Source of the DNA: Cystobacterineae bacterium
GTDB lineage: Bacteria; Myxococcota; Myxococcia; Myxococcales; Myxococcaceae
Length of the DNA stretch: 35,006 nucleotides
Assembly: GCA_009782175.1 (NCBI GenBank)
Contig: WRKR01000021.1
Span: 10,389 to 45,394, forward strand
Reading direction: 5' to 3'
Shown here: positions 8,734-17,174 of the stretch, piece after piece
How the letters are laid out: each line of letters begins with the position of its first letter
Position numbering within the stretch: position 1 is the first letter of the stretch
Notes under the pieces: model-generated
Told to the model about the DNA's origin: nothing
Databases searched by the model: none
Seen by the model: the letters and a program-made list of their open reading frames with translations, nothing else
Made by a program: the position numbers and the translations under genes

Positions 8734-9300
8734 ATGAGTCGCATAGGGAAATTGGAAATAAAGCTGGGGCCCAAAGTCAAAGTGGCCATTGAGCAAGACA
8801 AGGTGTCTTTTGATGGCCCCAAAGGGAAGCTTGCGGTGAAGCTTCCGAGCGCAGAAATTAAGCCTCTCTTGAAAGACAACATTTTGAGTGTGGTTCGCTC
8901 TTCAGAATCTCGTCAAACCCGGGCTTTGCATGGTTTGACACGGGCCATTTTGGCGAATGCGGCAAAAGGCGTAGACGCAGGCTGGGAGACGGTGTTGTGC
9001 ATTCGCGGCGTAGGCTATCGCGCGGAGGTGAAGGGGCAGCAGATCAACTTCACCCTGGGCTATTCTCATCCGGTGGTTTTCGAGCTACCCGAGGGGGTGA
9101 CGGCGGAATTGGCGAAGACGCCAAGGACAGAGGATGGGTTGCCGACGATGGATTTGACTTTGCGTGCGGTAGATCGCGCTTTATTGGGGATGACAGCGGT
9201 GAAGATACGCGCGCTCCGCCCTCCGGAGCCTTACAAGGGCAAAGGGATTAAATATGCGAAGGAGCGGATTTTGCGCAAGGAAGGGAAGACGGGGCAATAA
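8734..9300 (+). CDS. rplF: 50S ribosomal protein L6
   Basis: The product is 188 residues from ATG 8734 (MSRIGKLEIKL). The upstream in-frame ATG at 8707 lies inside rpsH. The two tandem RNA-binding folds are seen through KVSFDGPKGKLAVKLP and GVGYRAEVKGQQINFTLGYSHPV. The C-terminus has PPEPYKGKGIKYAKE. L6 sits near the sarcin-ricin loop. Confidence 0.97.
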   Translation: MSRIGKLEIKLGPKVKVAIEQDKVSFDGPKGKLAVKLPSAEIKPLLKDNILSVVRSSESRQTRALHGLTRAILANAAKGVDAGWETVLCIRGVGYRAEVKGQQINFTLGYSHPVVFELPEGVTAELAKTPRTEDGLPTMDLTLRAVDRALLGMTAVKIRALRPPEPYKGKGIKYAKERILRKEGKTGQ

Positions 9301-9360
9301 TTTGCCACACACATTCATCCGAGGGAGGAAGGCCAGATCTGCCTCGGAAGGAAGGAAACC

Positions 9361-9711
9361 ATGTCGAAGTTGAATGCACGTTTAAAGAGGAAGGCACGTA
9401 TACGCCGAAAAATTTCAGGGACGCCCGAGCGCCCGCGGTTATCGGTTTATAAGTCGCTCAACCACATTTATGCCCAGGTGGTGGATGACACTCGAGGGCA
9501 TACTTTGGCCTATGTTTCTTCCATGCAGAAGAACCTCCGTGGCGAGAAGGGCGACAAGAAAGAAGTGGCCAAGCGTGTTGGCCAGTTGATTGCTGAGCGT
9601 TGCAAGGCGATACAAATAGAGGCGGTTGCCTTTGATCGCAATGGGTTTCCCTACCATGGGCGTGTGGCGGCAGTGGCGGATGCAGCCCGGGAAGCGGGTT
9701 TGAAATTTTAA
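9361..9711 (+). CDS. rplR: 50S ribosomal protein L18
   Basis: The product is 116 residues with [20 protein letters not shown], the 5S rRNA-binding start of L18, and the ending [20 protein letters not shown]. It is preceded by a purine-rich stretch (GGAAGGAAACC) as ribosome binding site. It works with L5 and 5S rRNA in the central protuberance. Confidence 0.97.
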   Translation: MSKLNARLKRKARIRRKISGTPERPRLSVYKSLNHIYAQVVDDTRGHTLAYVSSMQKNLRGEKGDKKEVAKRVGQLIAERCKAIQIEAVAFDRNGFPYHGRVAAVADAAREAGLKF

Positions 9712-9726
9712 TGAGAGGTTTATAAC

Positions 9727-10242
9727 GTGGCGACACTCATCAATCCGAATGAACTTGAGCTGACCGATAGAGTCGTCAGCATCAACCGCGTAGCCAAGGT
9801 GGTGAAGGGCGGGCGGCGGTTTAGTTTTTCTGCGCTGGTTGTTGTTGGTGACGGCAAAGGGCACGTGGGCGTTGGCCTGGGCAAAGCCAATGAAGTCCCC
9901 GAAGCCATCCGCAAGGGTGGGGAGAATGCGAAGAAGAACCTTTTCAAAATTCCGTTGTTGGGGCACACCATTCCGCACGAGTCCCTGGGGCACTTTGGTG
10001 CGGGCTGGGTATTGTTAAAGCCAGCCTCTGAGGGCACCGGTGTTATTGCCGGAGGCACAGTGCGAGCGGTGTTGGATGCGGCTGGTGTGAGAGACATTTT
10101 GACAAAATGCCAGGGCTCGAGGAACCCGCACAATGTGCTCAAGGCAACCATTAATGGCTTGAAGCGTTTGCGTTCACCCGAGGAAGTTTCTCAATTGCGT
10201 GGCCGGGAAATTCAAGTCAAAGCGAGAGGCGCAAGGAGTTAA
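9727..10242 (+). CDS. rpsE: 30S ribosomal protein S5
   Basis: The product is 171 residues from a GTG start. It shows the double-stranded-RNA-binding-like domain ([19 protein letters not shown], then [15 protein letters not shown]) and the C-terminal fold ([19 protein letters not shown]). S5 affects decoding accuracy. rpmD begins one base after its stop. Confidence 0.98.
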   Translation: MATLINPNELELTDRVVSINRVAKVVKGGRRFSFSALVVVGDGKGHVGVGLGKANEVPEAIRKGGENAKKNLFKIPLLGHTIPHESLGHFGAGWVLLKPASEGTGVIAGGTVRAVLDAAGVRDILTKCQGSRNPHNVLKATINGLKRLRSPEEVSQLRGREIQVKARGARS

Positions 10243-10243
10243 C

Positions 10244-10501
10244 ATGGGGCTCAAAGTCAAACTGATAAAAAGTTATGCTGGGGCTTCCGTGCGCCAAAAG
10301 CGCACCGTCCAGGGGCTGGGTTTGAAGAAGCTCGGCGATGAGCGTATATTGGTGGACACGGCAGCGGTACGGGGAATGGTTTTTCATGTGCGGCATTTGG
10401 TTTGTTCTGAAGTTGTCCAGGAGGAGCCCAGGCTGCGAAAGCGGCGCTCCAAGAAGCCCGCGTGTGCCCCAGGAGCAGCCGAGCAAGGACAGAAGGGTTA
10501 A
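10244..10501 (+). CDS. rpmD: 50S ribosomal protein L30 with a C-terminal extension
   Basis: The product is 85 residues from ATG 10244; typical bacterial L30 has about 60. The core KVKLIKSYAGASVRQKRTV...LGLKKLGDERILVD...RGMVFHVRHLV is complete. The added 25 residues are basic and Pro/Ala-rich (RLRKRRSKKPACAPGAAEQ). It sits between rpsE and rplO as in most spc operons. Confidence 0.93.
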   Translation: MGLKVKLIKSYAGASVRQKRTVQGLGLKKLGDERILVDTAAVRGMVFHVRHLVCSEVVQEEPRLRKRRSKKPACAPGAAEQGQKG

Positions 10502-10504
10502 GTT

Positions 10505-10981
10505 ATGGATTCTCTGCATACATTAAAAGCACCTGCAAACTCCAGTCACCGCAAGAAGCGCATAGGGCGTGGACAAGGCAGTGGTTGGGGAAAAACGGCA
10601 GGCCGTGGTGGCAAAGGGCAAAAGGCGCGCACAGGCAACATGCATTTTGAAGGTTTTGAAGGTGGCCAAAGCCCCTTGCAAAGAAGGATGCCCAAAATGG
10701 GGTTTCGTTCTCCCAACCGCAAGGTTTTCGCTTTGGTAGGTTTGGGGGAGCTGGGCACTTTGCCTGAGGGGAGTGTGGTGGATATAGAAATGATGCGAGC
10801 CAAGGGTTGGATAAAAGGCCGGGTAGACGGGGTGAAAATTTTGGCCAACGGGGAGCTGAAAGTTTCACTCACGGTGAAGGCGCACCGTTTTTCGAAGGCG
10901 GCGAAGGAAGCCATTGTGGCTGCAGGGGGCAAGGCAGAAGAGTTGCCATTGGTCATTCATCCTGAAGGCACCAGGAAATAA
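10505..10981 (+). CDS. rplO: 50S ribosomal protein L15
   Basis: The product is 158 residues. The Gly- and Lys-rich start RKKRIGRGQGSGWGKTAGRG with KGQKARTG is typical of L15, and the C-terminal KAHRFSKAAKEAIVAAGG supports it. L15 is a late 50S assembly protein. It lies just before secY, the standard order. Confidence 0.97.
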   Translation: MDSLHTLKAPANSSHRKKRIGRGQGSGWGKTAGRGGKGQKARTGNMHFEGFEGGQSPLQRRMPKMGFRSPNRKVFALVGLGELGTLPEGSVVDIEMMRAKGWIKGRVDGVKILANGELKVSLTVKAHRFSKAAKEAIVAAGGKAEELPLVIHPEGTRK

Positions 10982-11007
10982 TTTATTGAGCTGCACAAGG
11001 AGGGAAC

Positions 11008-12348
11008 GTGGCTTTTAGCGCTGTTCTAAACGTTTTTCGTGTGGCAGAGCTGAGATCTCGCCTTCTGTTTACTTTGGCACTCCTTGCCGTATACCGCCTG
11101 GGCATTTTCATCCATACGCCAGGCATCAACCGAGCAGCGCTGGATGCCCACATGAAACTCCAGAAAGACTCTGGAGGTTTTCTCAACATTTTCAATTTCT
11201 TCTCCGGCGGGGCTCTGGAGCAAATGTCTATTTTTGCTCTGGGCATTATGCCTTATATTTCAGCATCCATCGTCATGAGTTTGCTGACAGTTGTTGTTCC
11301 CGCTTTCGATCGTCTCAACAAAGAAGGGGCTTTGGGGCGTCGAAAAATAAACCAATACACGCGTTATGGAACCATTCTTATTTCTATTGCCCAGGGCATT
11401 GGCATAGCCAAAATTGCTGAGCTTATGGGGCGCAGCGCAGAAACGGGGACTTCTCCCATTGTGGTGGAGACGCCTGATTTTTGGTTTTATGCGATGACGG
11501 TTATTACGCTGACGGCGGGGACGGCCTTCATCATGTGGTTGGGGGAGCGCATTACGGAGAGTGGCATAGGCAACGGCATTTCGCTGATTATTTTTGCGGG
11601 GATTGTCGCCAGGCTCCCTGCGGGAATGACGATCATTTATACTTCTGTCAAAACGGACACGCTGAATTTGGGCATGGTATTTCTTTTGTTGGCCTTCATG
11701 CTGTTGGTGATTGCCGCCGTGGTATATGTGGAGCGCGGCATGAGGCGCATTCCCATCCAATATGCGAAACGGGTTTCCGGACAGCGCGTATTTGCCGGAC
11801 AAGCCTCCTATTTCCCCTTGAAAGTCAACGCTGCAGGCGTCATCCCCCCCATTTTTGCGAGCACACTGTTGAGCTTGCCTGCAACCTTGGCTCCCTATTT
11901 GCCGCTTTTGCAAGACATGCAGAATTTATTGCGAGATAACCTTTGGATTTATAATGGTATTTTCGTTTTCCTCATTGTTTTCTTTGCTTTCTTTTATACC
12001 TCTTTGACTTTTCGTCCGGATGATATTGCGGACAACATTAAGAAGAATGGGGGCTATATTCCCGGGCTTAGGCCTGGGCGTCAGACGGCGGATTATATTT
12101 CCAGGGTACTCAACCGCCTGACAGCGGGTGGCTCCATTTATTTAGCGCTGATTTGTGTTACGCCCACGGTTATTTCTGGTTGGACTCACCTTCCTATTTA
12201 TTTTGGTGGAACAGGGCTTTTAATTGTGGTGGGTGTTGCATTGGATACGGTCCAACAAATAGAGCAGCACCTTATTACGAAGAATTATGAAGGGTTTTCT
12301 GGGCCACGAGGACCGAGAATTCGCGGTCGCATTCGCATGGGAACTTAA
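11008..12348 (+). CDS. secY: Protein translocase subunit SecY
   Basis: The product is 446 residues from a GTG start with AGGAGG upstream (AAGGAGGGAACGTG). About ten membrane helices are visible. Conserved stretches include the plug region (SGGALEQMSIFALGIMPYISASI), GERITESGIGNGISLIIFAGI, and the cytoplasmic loops with YAKRVSGQRV and the C-terminal RRIRGRIRMGT-like tail. SecY is the channel through which SecA and ribosomes export or insert proteins. Its place in the spc operon, followed by adk, is conserved. Confidence 0.98.
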   Translation: MAFSAVLNVFRVAELRSRLLFTLALLAVYRLGIFIHTPGINRAALDAHMKLQKDSGGFLNIFNFFSGGALEQMSIFALGIMPYISASIVMSLLTVVVPAFDRLNKEGALGRRKINQYTRYGTILISIAQGIGIAKIAELMGRSAETGTSPIVVETPDFWFYAMTVITLTAGTAFIMWLGERITESGIGNGISLIIFAGIVARLPAGMTIIYTSVKTDTLNLGMVFLLLAFMLLVIAAVVYVERGMRRIPIQYAKRVSGQRVFAGQASYFPLKVNAAGVIPPIFASTLLSLPATLAPYLPLLQDMQNLLRDNLWIYNGIFVFLIVFFAFFYTSLTFRPDDIADNIKKNGGYIPGLRPGRQTADYISRVLNRLTAGGSIYLALICVTPTVISGWTHLPIYFGGTGLLIVVGVALDTVQQIEQHLITKNYEGFSGPRGPRIRGRIRMGT

Positions 12349-12374
12349 TTCGCACAGGCATTGAAGGAGCATTT

Positions 12375-12923
12375 GTGAATTTAATTCTATTTGGAGAGCC
12401 CGGCGTAGGCAAAGGAACCCAAGCGAAGAATTTGTGGAAAAAGTTTGGAATTCCACATGTTGCGACGGGTGATATTTTGCGCAAAGCCATCAGTGAGGAG
12501 ACGAGTTTGGGCAAAGAGGTGGCCCCTTATTTGAAGGTGGGGAAATTGGCGCCGGATACCTTGGTATCCGGTTTGGTTGTTGAGCGGCTGGACGCTGAGG
12601 ATTGCCAAGCAGGTTTTGTATTGGATGGATACCCGAGGACTCTTCCGCAGGTGGAGACATTGGAGGCGATTTTAAAAGAAAAGGGGAAGAAGATTGACAA
12701 AGTCATCTCCTTTGAGGTTCCCCTGGAGATATTGTTAAAACGGATTATGAGCAGGGGCAGGGCGGATGACAATGCGGAAACGGTGAAGACGCGGCTTGTG
12801 GACTATAAAAACCTTACGGAGCAAGTGAAGGATTATTATGCCTCGCGCAAGTTGCTGGTGGCCATTGATGGGTTGGGCACAACAGAAGAGGTTTTTGAAA
12901 GGACTTTGGCCTCATTATCCTAG
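12375..12923 (+). CDS. adk: Adenylate kinase, short-LID form
   Basis: The product is 182 residues from a GTG start. It converts ATP plus AMP to two ADP. The P-loop is GEPGVGKGT (residues 7-15), with ATGDILR and LDGYPRT as the AMP-binding motifs. The LID is short: SRGRADDNAETVKTR follows RIM directly, without the longer LID insert of the E. coli enzyme. The start is preceded by AAGGAGC. Normally map follows, but here 139 bases without a gene lead to infA. Confidence 0.97.
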   Translation: MNLILFGEPGVGKGTQAKNLWKKFGIPHVATGDILRKAISEETSLGKEVAPYLKVGKLAPDTLVSGLVVERLDAEDCQAGFVLDGYPRTLPQVETLEAILKEKGKKIDKVISFEVPLEILLKRIMSRGRADDNAETVKTRLVDYKNLTEQVKDYYASRKLLVAIDGLGTTEEVFERTLASLS

Positions 12924-13062
12924 GTTTTTTAACCATTGCCCTGGGTTTTTAAAGTATGATCGAGAAGAGCTTGCCTTTAGGTTGGTTTTGTTATAAAGCG
13001 GCGCGCCTGGCCAATTGTTGTCTATGCTGAGTTGTCTGGACCAAGCTGTTGAGGAGTTTTGA

Positions 13063-13281
13063 TTGCCGAAAGAGGATGCAATAGAAGTTGAAGGTACCGT
13101 TATAGAGCCACTGCCCAACGCCATGTTTCGTGTTACTTTGGATAATGGCCATCGAGTCCTGGCCCATATTTCGGGGAAGATGAGGATGCATTTCATCCGG
13201 ATTTTGCCGGGAGATCGCGTCAAGGTTGAGCTTTCCCCCTATGATCTAACGAGGGGTCGCATCACTTATCGTGCAAAATGA
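13063..13281 (+). CDS. infA: Translation initiation factor IF-1
   Basis: The product is 72 residues from a TTG start with GAGGAG about eight bases upstream. It is a single OB-fold with [35 protein letters not shown]-type sequence and the ending [12 protein letters not shown], all diagnostic. IF-1 blocks the A site during initiation. The usual upstream neighbour map is missing. Confidence 0.98.
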   Translation: MPKEDAIEVEGTVIEPLPNAMFRVTLDNGHRVLAHISGKMRMHFIRILPGDRVKVELSPYDLTRGRITYRAK

Positions 13282-13295
13282 AGGTGGTTTTAGCT

Positions 13296-13412
13296 ATGAA
13301 AATTCGTGCATCGGTTAAAAAAGTTTGTGACAAGTGCAAGGTGATCCGCCGGCGAGGAGTGCTTCGTGTCATTTGCTCGGCAGATCCACGGCACAAGCAG
13401 CGTCAAGGTTAA
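13296..13412 (+). CDS. rpmJ: 50S ribosomal protein L36
   Basis: The product has 38 residues: it starts [20 protein letters not shown] and ends DPRHKQRQG. The zinc ligands Cys11, Cys14, Cys27 and His33 are present, so it is the zinc-binding (C+) form. It lies 14 bases after infA and before rpsM, the standard position. Confidence 0.96.
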   Translation: MKIRASVKKVCDKCKVIRRRGVLRVICSADPRHKQRQG

Positions 13413-13473
13413 GGGGATGGGTTCATTTGACGGATTAATTTAGACAAGGTTTATATGGACAAAAGGTTGAAGC

Positions 13474-13857
13474 ATGGCTCGTATTGCTGGAATTGATTTA
13501 CCTCCCGCCAAGCGTTTGGTGGTTTCGCTCCAATACATTTATGGTATTGGGATTAGATCTGCTCACGACATATGTGCCAAGGGAAACATTCCTTTGTCGA
13601 CGCGCACTAAAGATCTGACAGAAGAACAAGCGCGGCGTGTGCGGGATATTATTGAGAATGAATATAAAGTAGAAGGGGATTTAAGGCGCGAAGTGACGAT
13701 GAACATCAAACGATTGATGGACTTAGGTTGCTACCGCGGCCTTCGGCACCGCAAGGGCTTGCCCGTTCGTGGACAGCGTACACATACGAATGCCCGCACG
13801 AGAAAAGGCCCTCGGCGCGGCGTGGTGAAGGCCAAGCCACCCCCGGGACGCAAATAA
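13474..13857 (+). CDS. rpsM: 30S ribosomal protein S13
   Basis: The product is 127 residues with [26 protein letters not shown] at the start and [22 protein letters not shown] near the end. S13 bridges to the 50S subunit and contacts P-site tRNA. It begins the alpha-operon part of the cluster. Confidence 0.98.
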   Translation: MARIAGIDLPPAKRLVVSLQYIYGIGIRSAHDICAKGNIPLSTRTKDLTEEQARRVRDIIENEYKVEGDLRREVTMNIKRLMDLGCYRGLRHRKGLPVRGQRTHTNARTRKGPRRGVVKAKPPPGRK

Positions 13858-13887
13858 CAGGAATGAAGAAACAGAGGTTTTGAATTC

Positions 13888-14310
13888 ATGGCAGAAGAAA
13901 GCAAAAATGCGCAAGGCGCAGAAGCGGAAAGCGCCAAGCGAGGAAAGCGCAAACAGAAGAAGAACATTCTCAATGGGGTTGTTCACATTCAGTCAACCTT
14001 TAACAACACCTTGGTGACCATTACGGATGTTTCCGGCAATGTCATTGCCTGGTCCTCCGGAGGTGCGCGTGGCTTTAAAGGCAGCCGCAAGTCTACGCCT
14101 TTTGCCGCGCAGGTTGCGGCAGGGGATGCTGCCTCGAAGGCGATGGTACACGGCCTCAAAAACGTGCAGGTTTTTGTGAAGGGGCCTGGTGCGGGGCGTG
14201 AGTCAGCATTGCGTGCAATTGCATCCGCGGGGTTAAAAATTTCTCTCATTAGAGATGTTACTCCCATTCCTCACAATGGTTGCCGACAACCCAAGCGGCG
14301 TCGCGTCTAA
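13888..14310 (+). CDS. rpsK: 30S ribosomal protein S11
   Basis: The product is 140 residues. About 25 basic residues precede the core, which has [32 protein letters not shown] and the end motif [16 protein letters not shown]11 forms the platform of the 30S subunit at the E site. Confidence 0.98.
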   Translation: MAEESKNAQGAEAESAKRGKRKQKKNILNGVVHIQSTFNNTLVTITDVSGNVIAWSSGGARGFKGSRKSTPFAAQVAAGDAASKAMVHGLKNVQVFVKGPGAGRESALRAIASAGLKISLIRDVTPIPHNGCRQPKRRRV

Positions 14311-14323
14311 CTAGGAGTTTCTC

Positions 14324-14950
14324 TTGGCTCGTTATATTGGAAGTGCCTGCAGAATTTGTCGGCGGGAAAATTTGAAAATGTATTTAAAAGGCGACCGCTG
14401 CTACACCGACAAGTGTGCCATTGCACGCCGCGCCTATCCCCCGGGCCAACATGGCCAAGGGCGCATGAAGTTTTCCAACTATGGTGTGCAGCTGCGCGAG
14501 AAGCAAAAAGTCAAACGCATGTATGGCCTTTTAGAAAAACAATTCCGCGGCTATTACCGCCGCGCAGAAGCCGCCAAAGGCAAAACGGGCGAGTTGTTGC
14601 TTCAGCTGCTGGAGTTGCGCTTGGACAACGTCGTCTACCGTTTAGGTTTTGCAGACACGCGCGCGGAAGCTCGCCAACTGGTCCGCCATGGGCATTTTTG
14701 GGTGAATGGCAAGCGCGTAGACATTCCCTCCTATGCCGTGAAAATAGGCTCAGTGGTGGAGGTTGCACAGAAGGCGAAGGAAATGGTCCGCATTCAGGAG
14801 GCCGTTGAAACCGTGGACAGGCGAGGCATTCCCCAGTGGCTTGAAATGGACAAGAAGGAACTTAAAGGCACAGTAAAAACACACCCCAACCGGGAAGACT
14901 TAACCATGCCCATACAAGAGCAACTCATTGTGGAGTTATACTCCAAATAA
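14324..14950 (+). CDS. rpsD: 30S ribosomal protein S4 (zinc-binding form)
   Basis: The product is 208 residues from a TTG start preceded by AGGAG. Four cysteines at 9, 12, 26 and 31 form the N-terminal zinc site of C+ S4 proteins. The S4 RNA-binding domain is seen in [37 protein letters not shown] (about 93-130). S4 starts 30S assembly and in E. coli represses the alpha operon. A 500-base repeat-rich gap follows before rpoA. Confidence 0.98.
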   Translation: MARYIGSACRICRRENLKMYLKGDRCYTDKCAIARRAYPPGQHGQGRMKFSNYGVQLREKQKVKRMYGLLEKQFRGYYRRAEAAKGKTGELLLQLLELRLDNVVYRLGFADTRAEARQLVRHGHFWVNGKRVDIPSYAVKIGSVVEVAQKAKEMVRIQEAVETVDRRGIPQWLEMDKKELKGTVKTHPNREDLTMPIQEQLIVELYSK

Positions 14951-14955
14951 AATGT

Positions 14956-15098
14956 TTAAATGCAATGCTTAAATGCAATGCTTAAATGCAATGCTTAAAT
15001 ACAATATTTAAATACAATGCTTGAATACAATATTTAAATACAATGCTTGAATACAATATTTAAATACAATGCTTAAATGCAATTTTTAAATAGAATGC
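14956..15098. repeat. 13-bp tandem repeat array, 11 units of TTAAATGCAATGC
   Basis: Eleven 13-bp units run without a break from 14956 to 15098. They alternate between forms with TGCAATGC and forms with TACAATAT, and in places TTGAA replaces TTAAA. The array begins six bases after the rpsD stop. It is AT-rich and non-coding. Confidence 0.92.
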
Positions 15099-15135
15099 TT
15101 TGTTGTGCACACTGTTGAATGCATATTGGTTTAAG

Positions 15136-15382
15136 CCCATGTTTTTCTGAAGTGGTTTTTTTGAAATAGGTTTTTTGAAGTGTTTTTTTGAAGTGTTTTT
15201 TTTGAAATTTTTTGAAGTGTTTTTTTGAAATATTTGAAGTGTTTTTTTGAAATAGTTTTTTTTGAAATAGTTTTTTCTGAGATAGTTTTTTGAAGTGTTT
15301 TTCTGAAGTGTGTTTTTTTGAAGTGTGTTTTTTTGAAGTGTGTTTTTTTGAAGTGTTTTTCTGAAGTATGTTTTTTTGAACT
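15136..15382. repeat. T-rich tandem repeat array, unit about GAAGTGTTTTTTT
   Basis: About sixteen imperfect units of 10-16 bases combine GAAGTG, GAAATA or GAAGTGTG with runs of five to eight T. It completes the 498-base gap between rpsD and rpoA. A minus-strand frame through it reads KNTLQ repeats and is an artefact of the array. The T runs could act as pause or termination points, or the AT-rich DNA could hold a promoter for rpoA; neither can be shown here. Confidence 0.85.
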
Positions 15383-15448
15383 TCTGCGGGCTGCCCTCTT
15401 GCCTATAGGGCAAGTAAGTAGGTGGTAGCTTGTCGAGAGGGACTGTTC

Positions 15449-16528
15449 ATGTCAGATGATTTTGGCGCCAAAAACTGGAGAGACTTAATTAAGCCTCGAA
15501 GGTTGGATTTGGTTTTCACCGATGGAAGTTATGGCAAGTTTGTTGCGGAGCCTTTGGAGCGGGGTTTTGGAACGACTTTAGGGAATTCTCTGCGGCGGGT
15601 ATTGTTGTCCTCTTTGCAGGGTGGCGGCATTACCAACGTCAAAATAGAGGGGGTTGCTCATGAGTTTATGACCATTCCCGAAGTGGTGGAGGATGTGACT
15701 GACATTATTTTGAACCTCAAAGGTGTGCTTTTGCGTATGCACACCAACGAGGCACAAATGTTGCGCATCGATGCGGAAGGGCCTCGTGAGGTGAAAGCCG
15801 GCGACATTCTGACGGGTGAGCAAGTGGAAATTTTGAACCCGGGGCATTCCATTTGCACGCTTCTGGAGGGTGGGCGCATACAAATGGAAATGGAGTGCAA
15901 GCGTGGTCGCGGTTATGTGCCGGCGCAACTCAACAAGGATGAAGATCTACCCATTGGGAACATTCCCATTGATGCGCTTTTTTCGCCCATTCGCAAAGTC
16001 AACTACCAGGTGACCAATGCGCGCGTTGGGCAAATGACCAACTATGACAAGTTGACTTTGGAGGTTTGGACGGATGGCTCTGTATCCCCGGAAGATGCCG
16101 TTGCTTTTGCTGCCAAAATACTCAAGGAACAACTCACCGTCTTCATCAACTTTGATGAAATAGAAGAGCCTATTATTATTGAAGCCCCCAAGCCTGAAGT
16201 GAAGCTGAATGAGAATTTATTCCGCTCCGTAGACGAGCTTGAGCTGTCTGTGCGCTCTGCCAATTGTTTGCAACAAGCCAATATTAAAAGCATTGGGGAC
16301 TTGGTACGTCGCACCGAGGCAGAAATGCTGAAGACGAAGAATTTTGGACGCAAGTCTCTGAAAGAAATTAAAGAAATTTTGGCGGAAATGGGGCTTACGC
16401 TTGGAATGAAATTGGAAAATTGGCCTCCCAAGCAAGCTTCCATGGCTTCTCCTTTGCCGATGGTGGATTTGGGATTTCATTCCCTGGGCGAAGAGGAAGA
16501 TGAAAACGAGCCTGAAGAAATATTTTAG
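15449..16528 (+). CDS. rpoA: DNA-directed RNA polymerase subunit alpha
   Basis: The product is 359 residues from ATG 15449, with GAGAGGGA upstream. An in-frame ATG at 15422 would add nine residues. The N-terminal domain carries [26 protein letters not shown], the dimer and assembly region. The C-terminal DNA-binding domain, about residues 255-325, has [17 protein letters not shown] and [20 protein letters not shown] tail of some 30 acidic residues ends in [12 protein letters not shown]. It usually follows rpsD closely; here tandem repeats lie between. Confidence 0.98.
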   Translation: MSDDFGAKNWRDLIKPRRLDLVFTDGSYGKFVAEPLERGFGTTLGNSLRRVLLSSLQGGGITNVKIEGVAHEFMTIPEVVEDVTDIILNLKGVLLRMHTNEAQMLRIDAEGPREVKAGDILTGEQVEILNPGHSICTLLEGGRIQMEMECKRGRGYVPAQLNKDEDLPIGNIPIDALFSPIRKVNYQVTNARVGQMTNYDKLTLEVWTDGSVSPEDAVAFAAKILKEQLTVFINFDEIEEPIIIEAPKPEVKLNENLFRSVDELELSVRSANCLQQANIKSIGDLVRRTEAEMLKTKNFGRKSLKEIKEILAEMGLTLGMKLENWPPKQASMASPLPMVDLGFHSLGEEEDENEPEEIF

Positions 16529-16603
16529 GGTTTTTTTCCTGAAGCCTTTTTTTGGGTTTTTATCTCCGGTACCTCACACGGCCGGAGGATTGAAGGGCAA
16601 GAC

Positions 16604-17008
16604 ATGAGGCATAGAGTTGGACAAAGAAAACTAAACCGCACCTCTTCTCACCGCATGGCGATGCTTTGCAACATGGTGACTTCGCTTTTGGAGCATGAGC
16701 GCATTGTGACGACTGTGCCCAAAGCCAAAGAAGCTCGCCGCCTGGCAGAGCGAGCCATTACTTTGGCCAAGCGCGGTGGCTTAAGCAACATACGTTTGGC
16801 TGCGCGCACAGTGAGGGACCGAAAAGTCCTTCAAAAAGTATTCAGCGAGCTTAAAGAGCGCTATGAAAACCGCCCCGGCGGCTATACGCGCATTATGCAG
16901 GTGGGCTTTAGGCGTGGGGATGCGGCAGACATGGCCATTTTAGAGTTGGTTGACAGAAAAGAAAAGCCCAAAGCCGAAAAAGAAGCCACAAAACCCGAAA
17001 AAGAATAG
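16604..17008 (+). CDS. rplQ: 50S ribosomal protein L17
   Basis: The product is 134 residues. It starts [20 protein letters not shown] and has [23 protein letters not shown] and [20 protein letters not shown], all L17 marks. A charged tail ([16 protein letters not shown]) follows the core. It is the last gene of the super-operon. Confidence 0.97.
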   Translation: MRHRVGQRKLNRTSSHRMAMLCNMVTSLLEHERIVTTVPKAKEARRLAERAITLAKRGGLSNIRLAARTVRDRKVLQKVFSELKERYENRPGGYTRIMQVGFRRGDAADMAILELVDRKEKPKAEKEATKPEKE

Positions 17009-17038
17009 GCTCTCTTTTATATTTCCTGTCATTTTCCA

Positions 17039-17074
17039 AGCCCCTTTATTGTGGGTCAACAAGGCTAAAGGGCT
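17039..17074 (+). terminator. Possible end-of-operon hairpin after rplQ
   Basis: AGCCCCTTTA at 17039-17048 pairs with TAAAGGGCT at 17066-17074 with one bulge and a 17-base loop. It lies 30 bases after the rplQ stop. No clear T run follows, so termination is only suggested. Confidence 0.35.
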
Positions 17075-17076
17075 CT

Positions 17077-17138
17077 TCATTCATGGAGCAGAGTTAGGCA
17101 AGCTTTAGCTCGTCTCACGAAGAGCTCATGTCAAAGTG
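17077..17138 (+). repeat. Dispersed palindromic repeat, copy 1
   Basis: 17102-17138 matches 20046-20082 at 36 of 37 bases, and 17077-17116 matches the reverse complement of 34951-34990 with four or so differences. The core GCTTTAGCTCGTCTC...GAAGAGCT can fold (AGCTC with GAGCT). It lies just downstream of the minus-strand DUF4474-like gene. Confidence 0.8.
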
Positions 17139-17174
17139 AAACCGCTCTAGAGGCAAGCTGCTAGGCTTAACCTC

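Noticed and set aside
15060-15413. Minus-strand frame reading KNTLQ/KNTSKN repeats
   Set aside because: It is a by-product of the T-rich tandem repeat and has no start signal or family resemblance.
17077-17160. Integron attC site, suggested by GTTAGGC at 17093 and GCTTAAC near 17166
   Set aside because: The half-sites point outward rather than inward, and copy 2 at 20046 lacks them.
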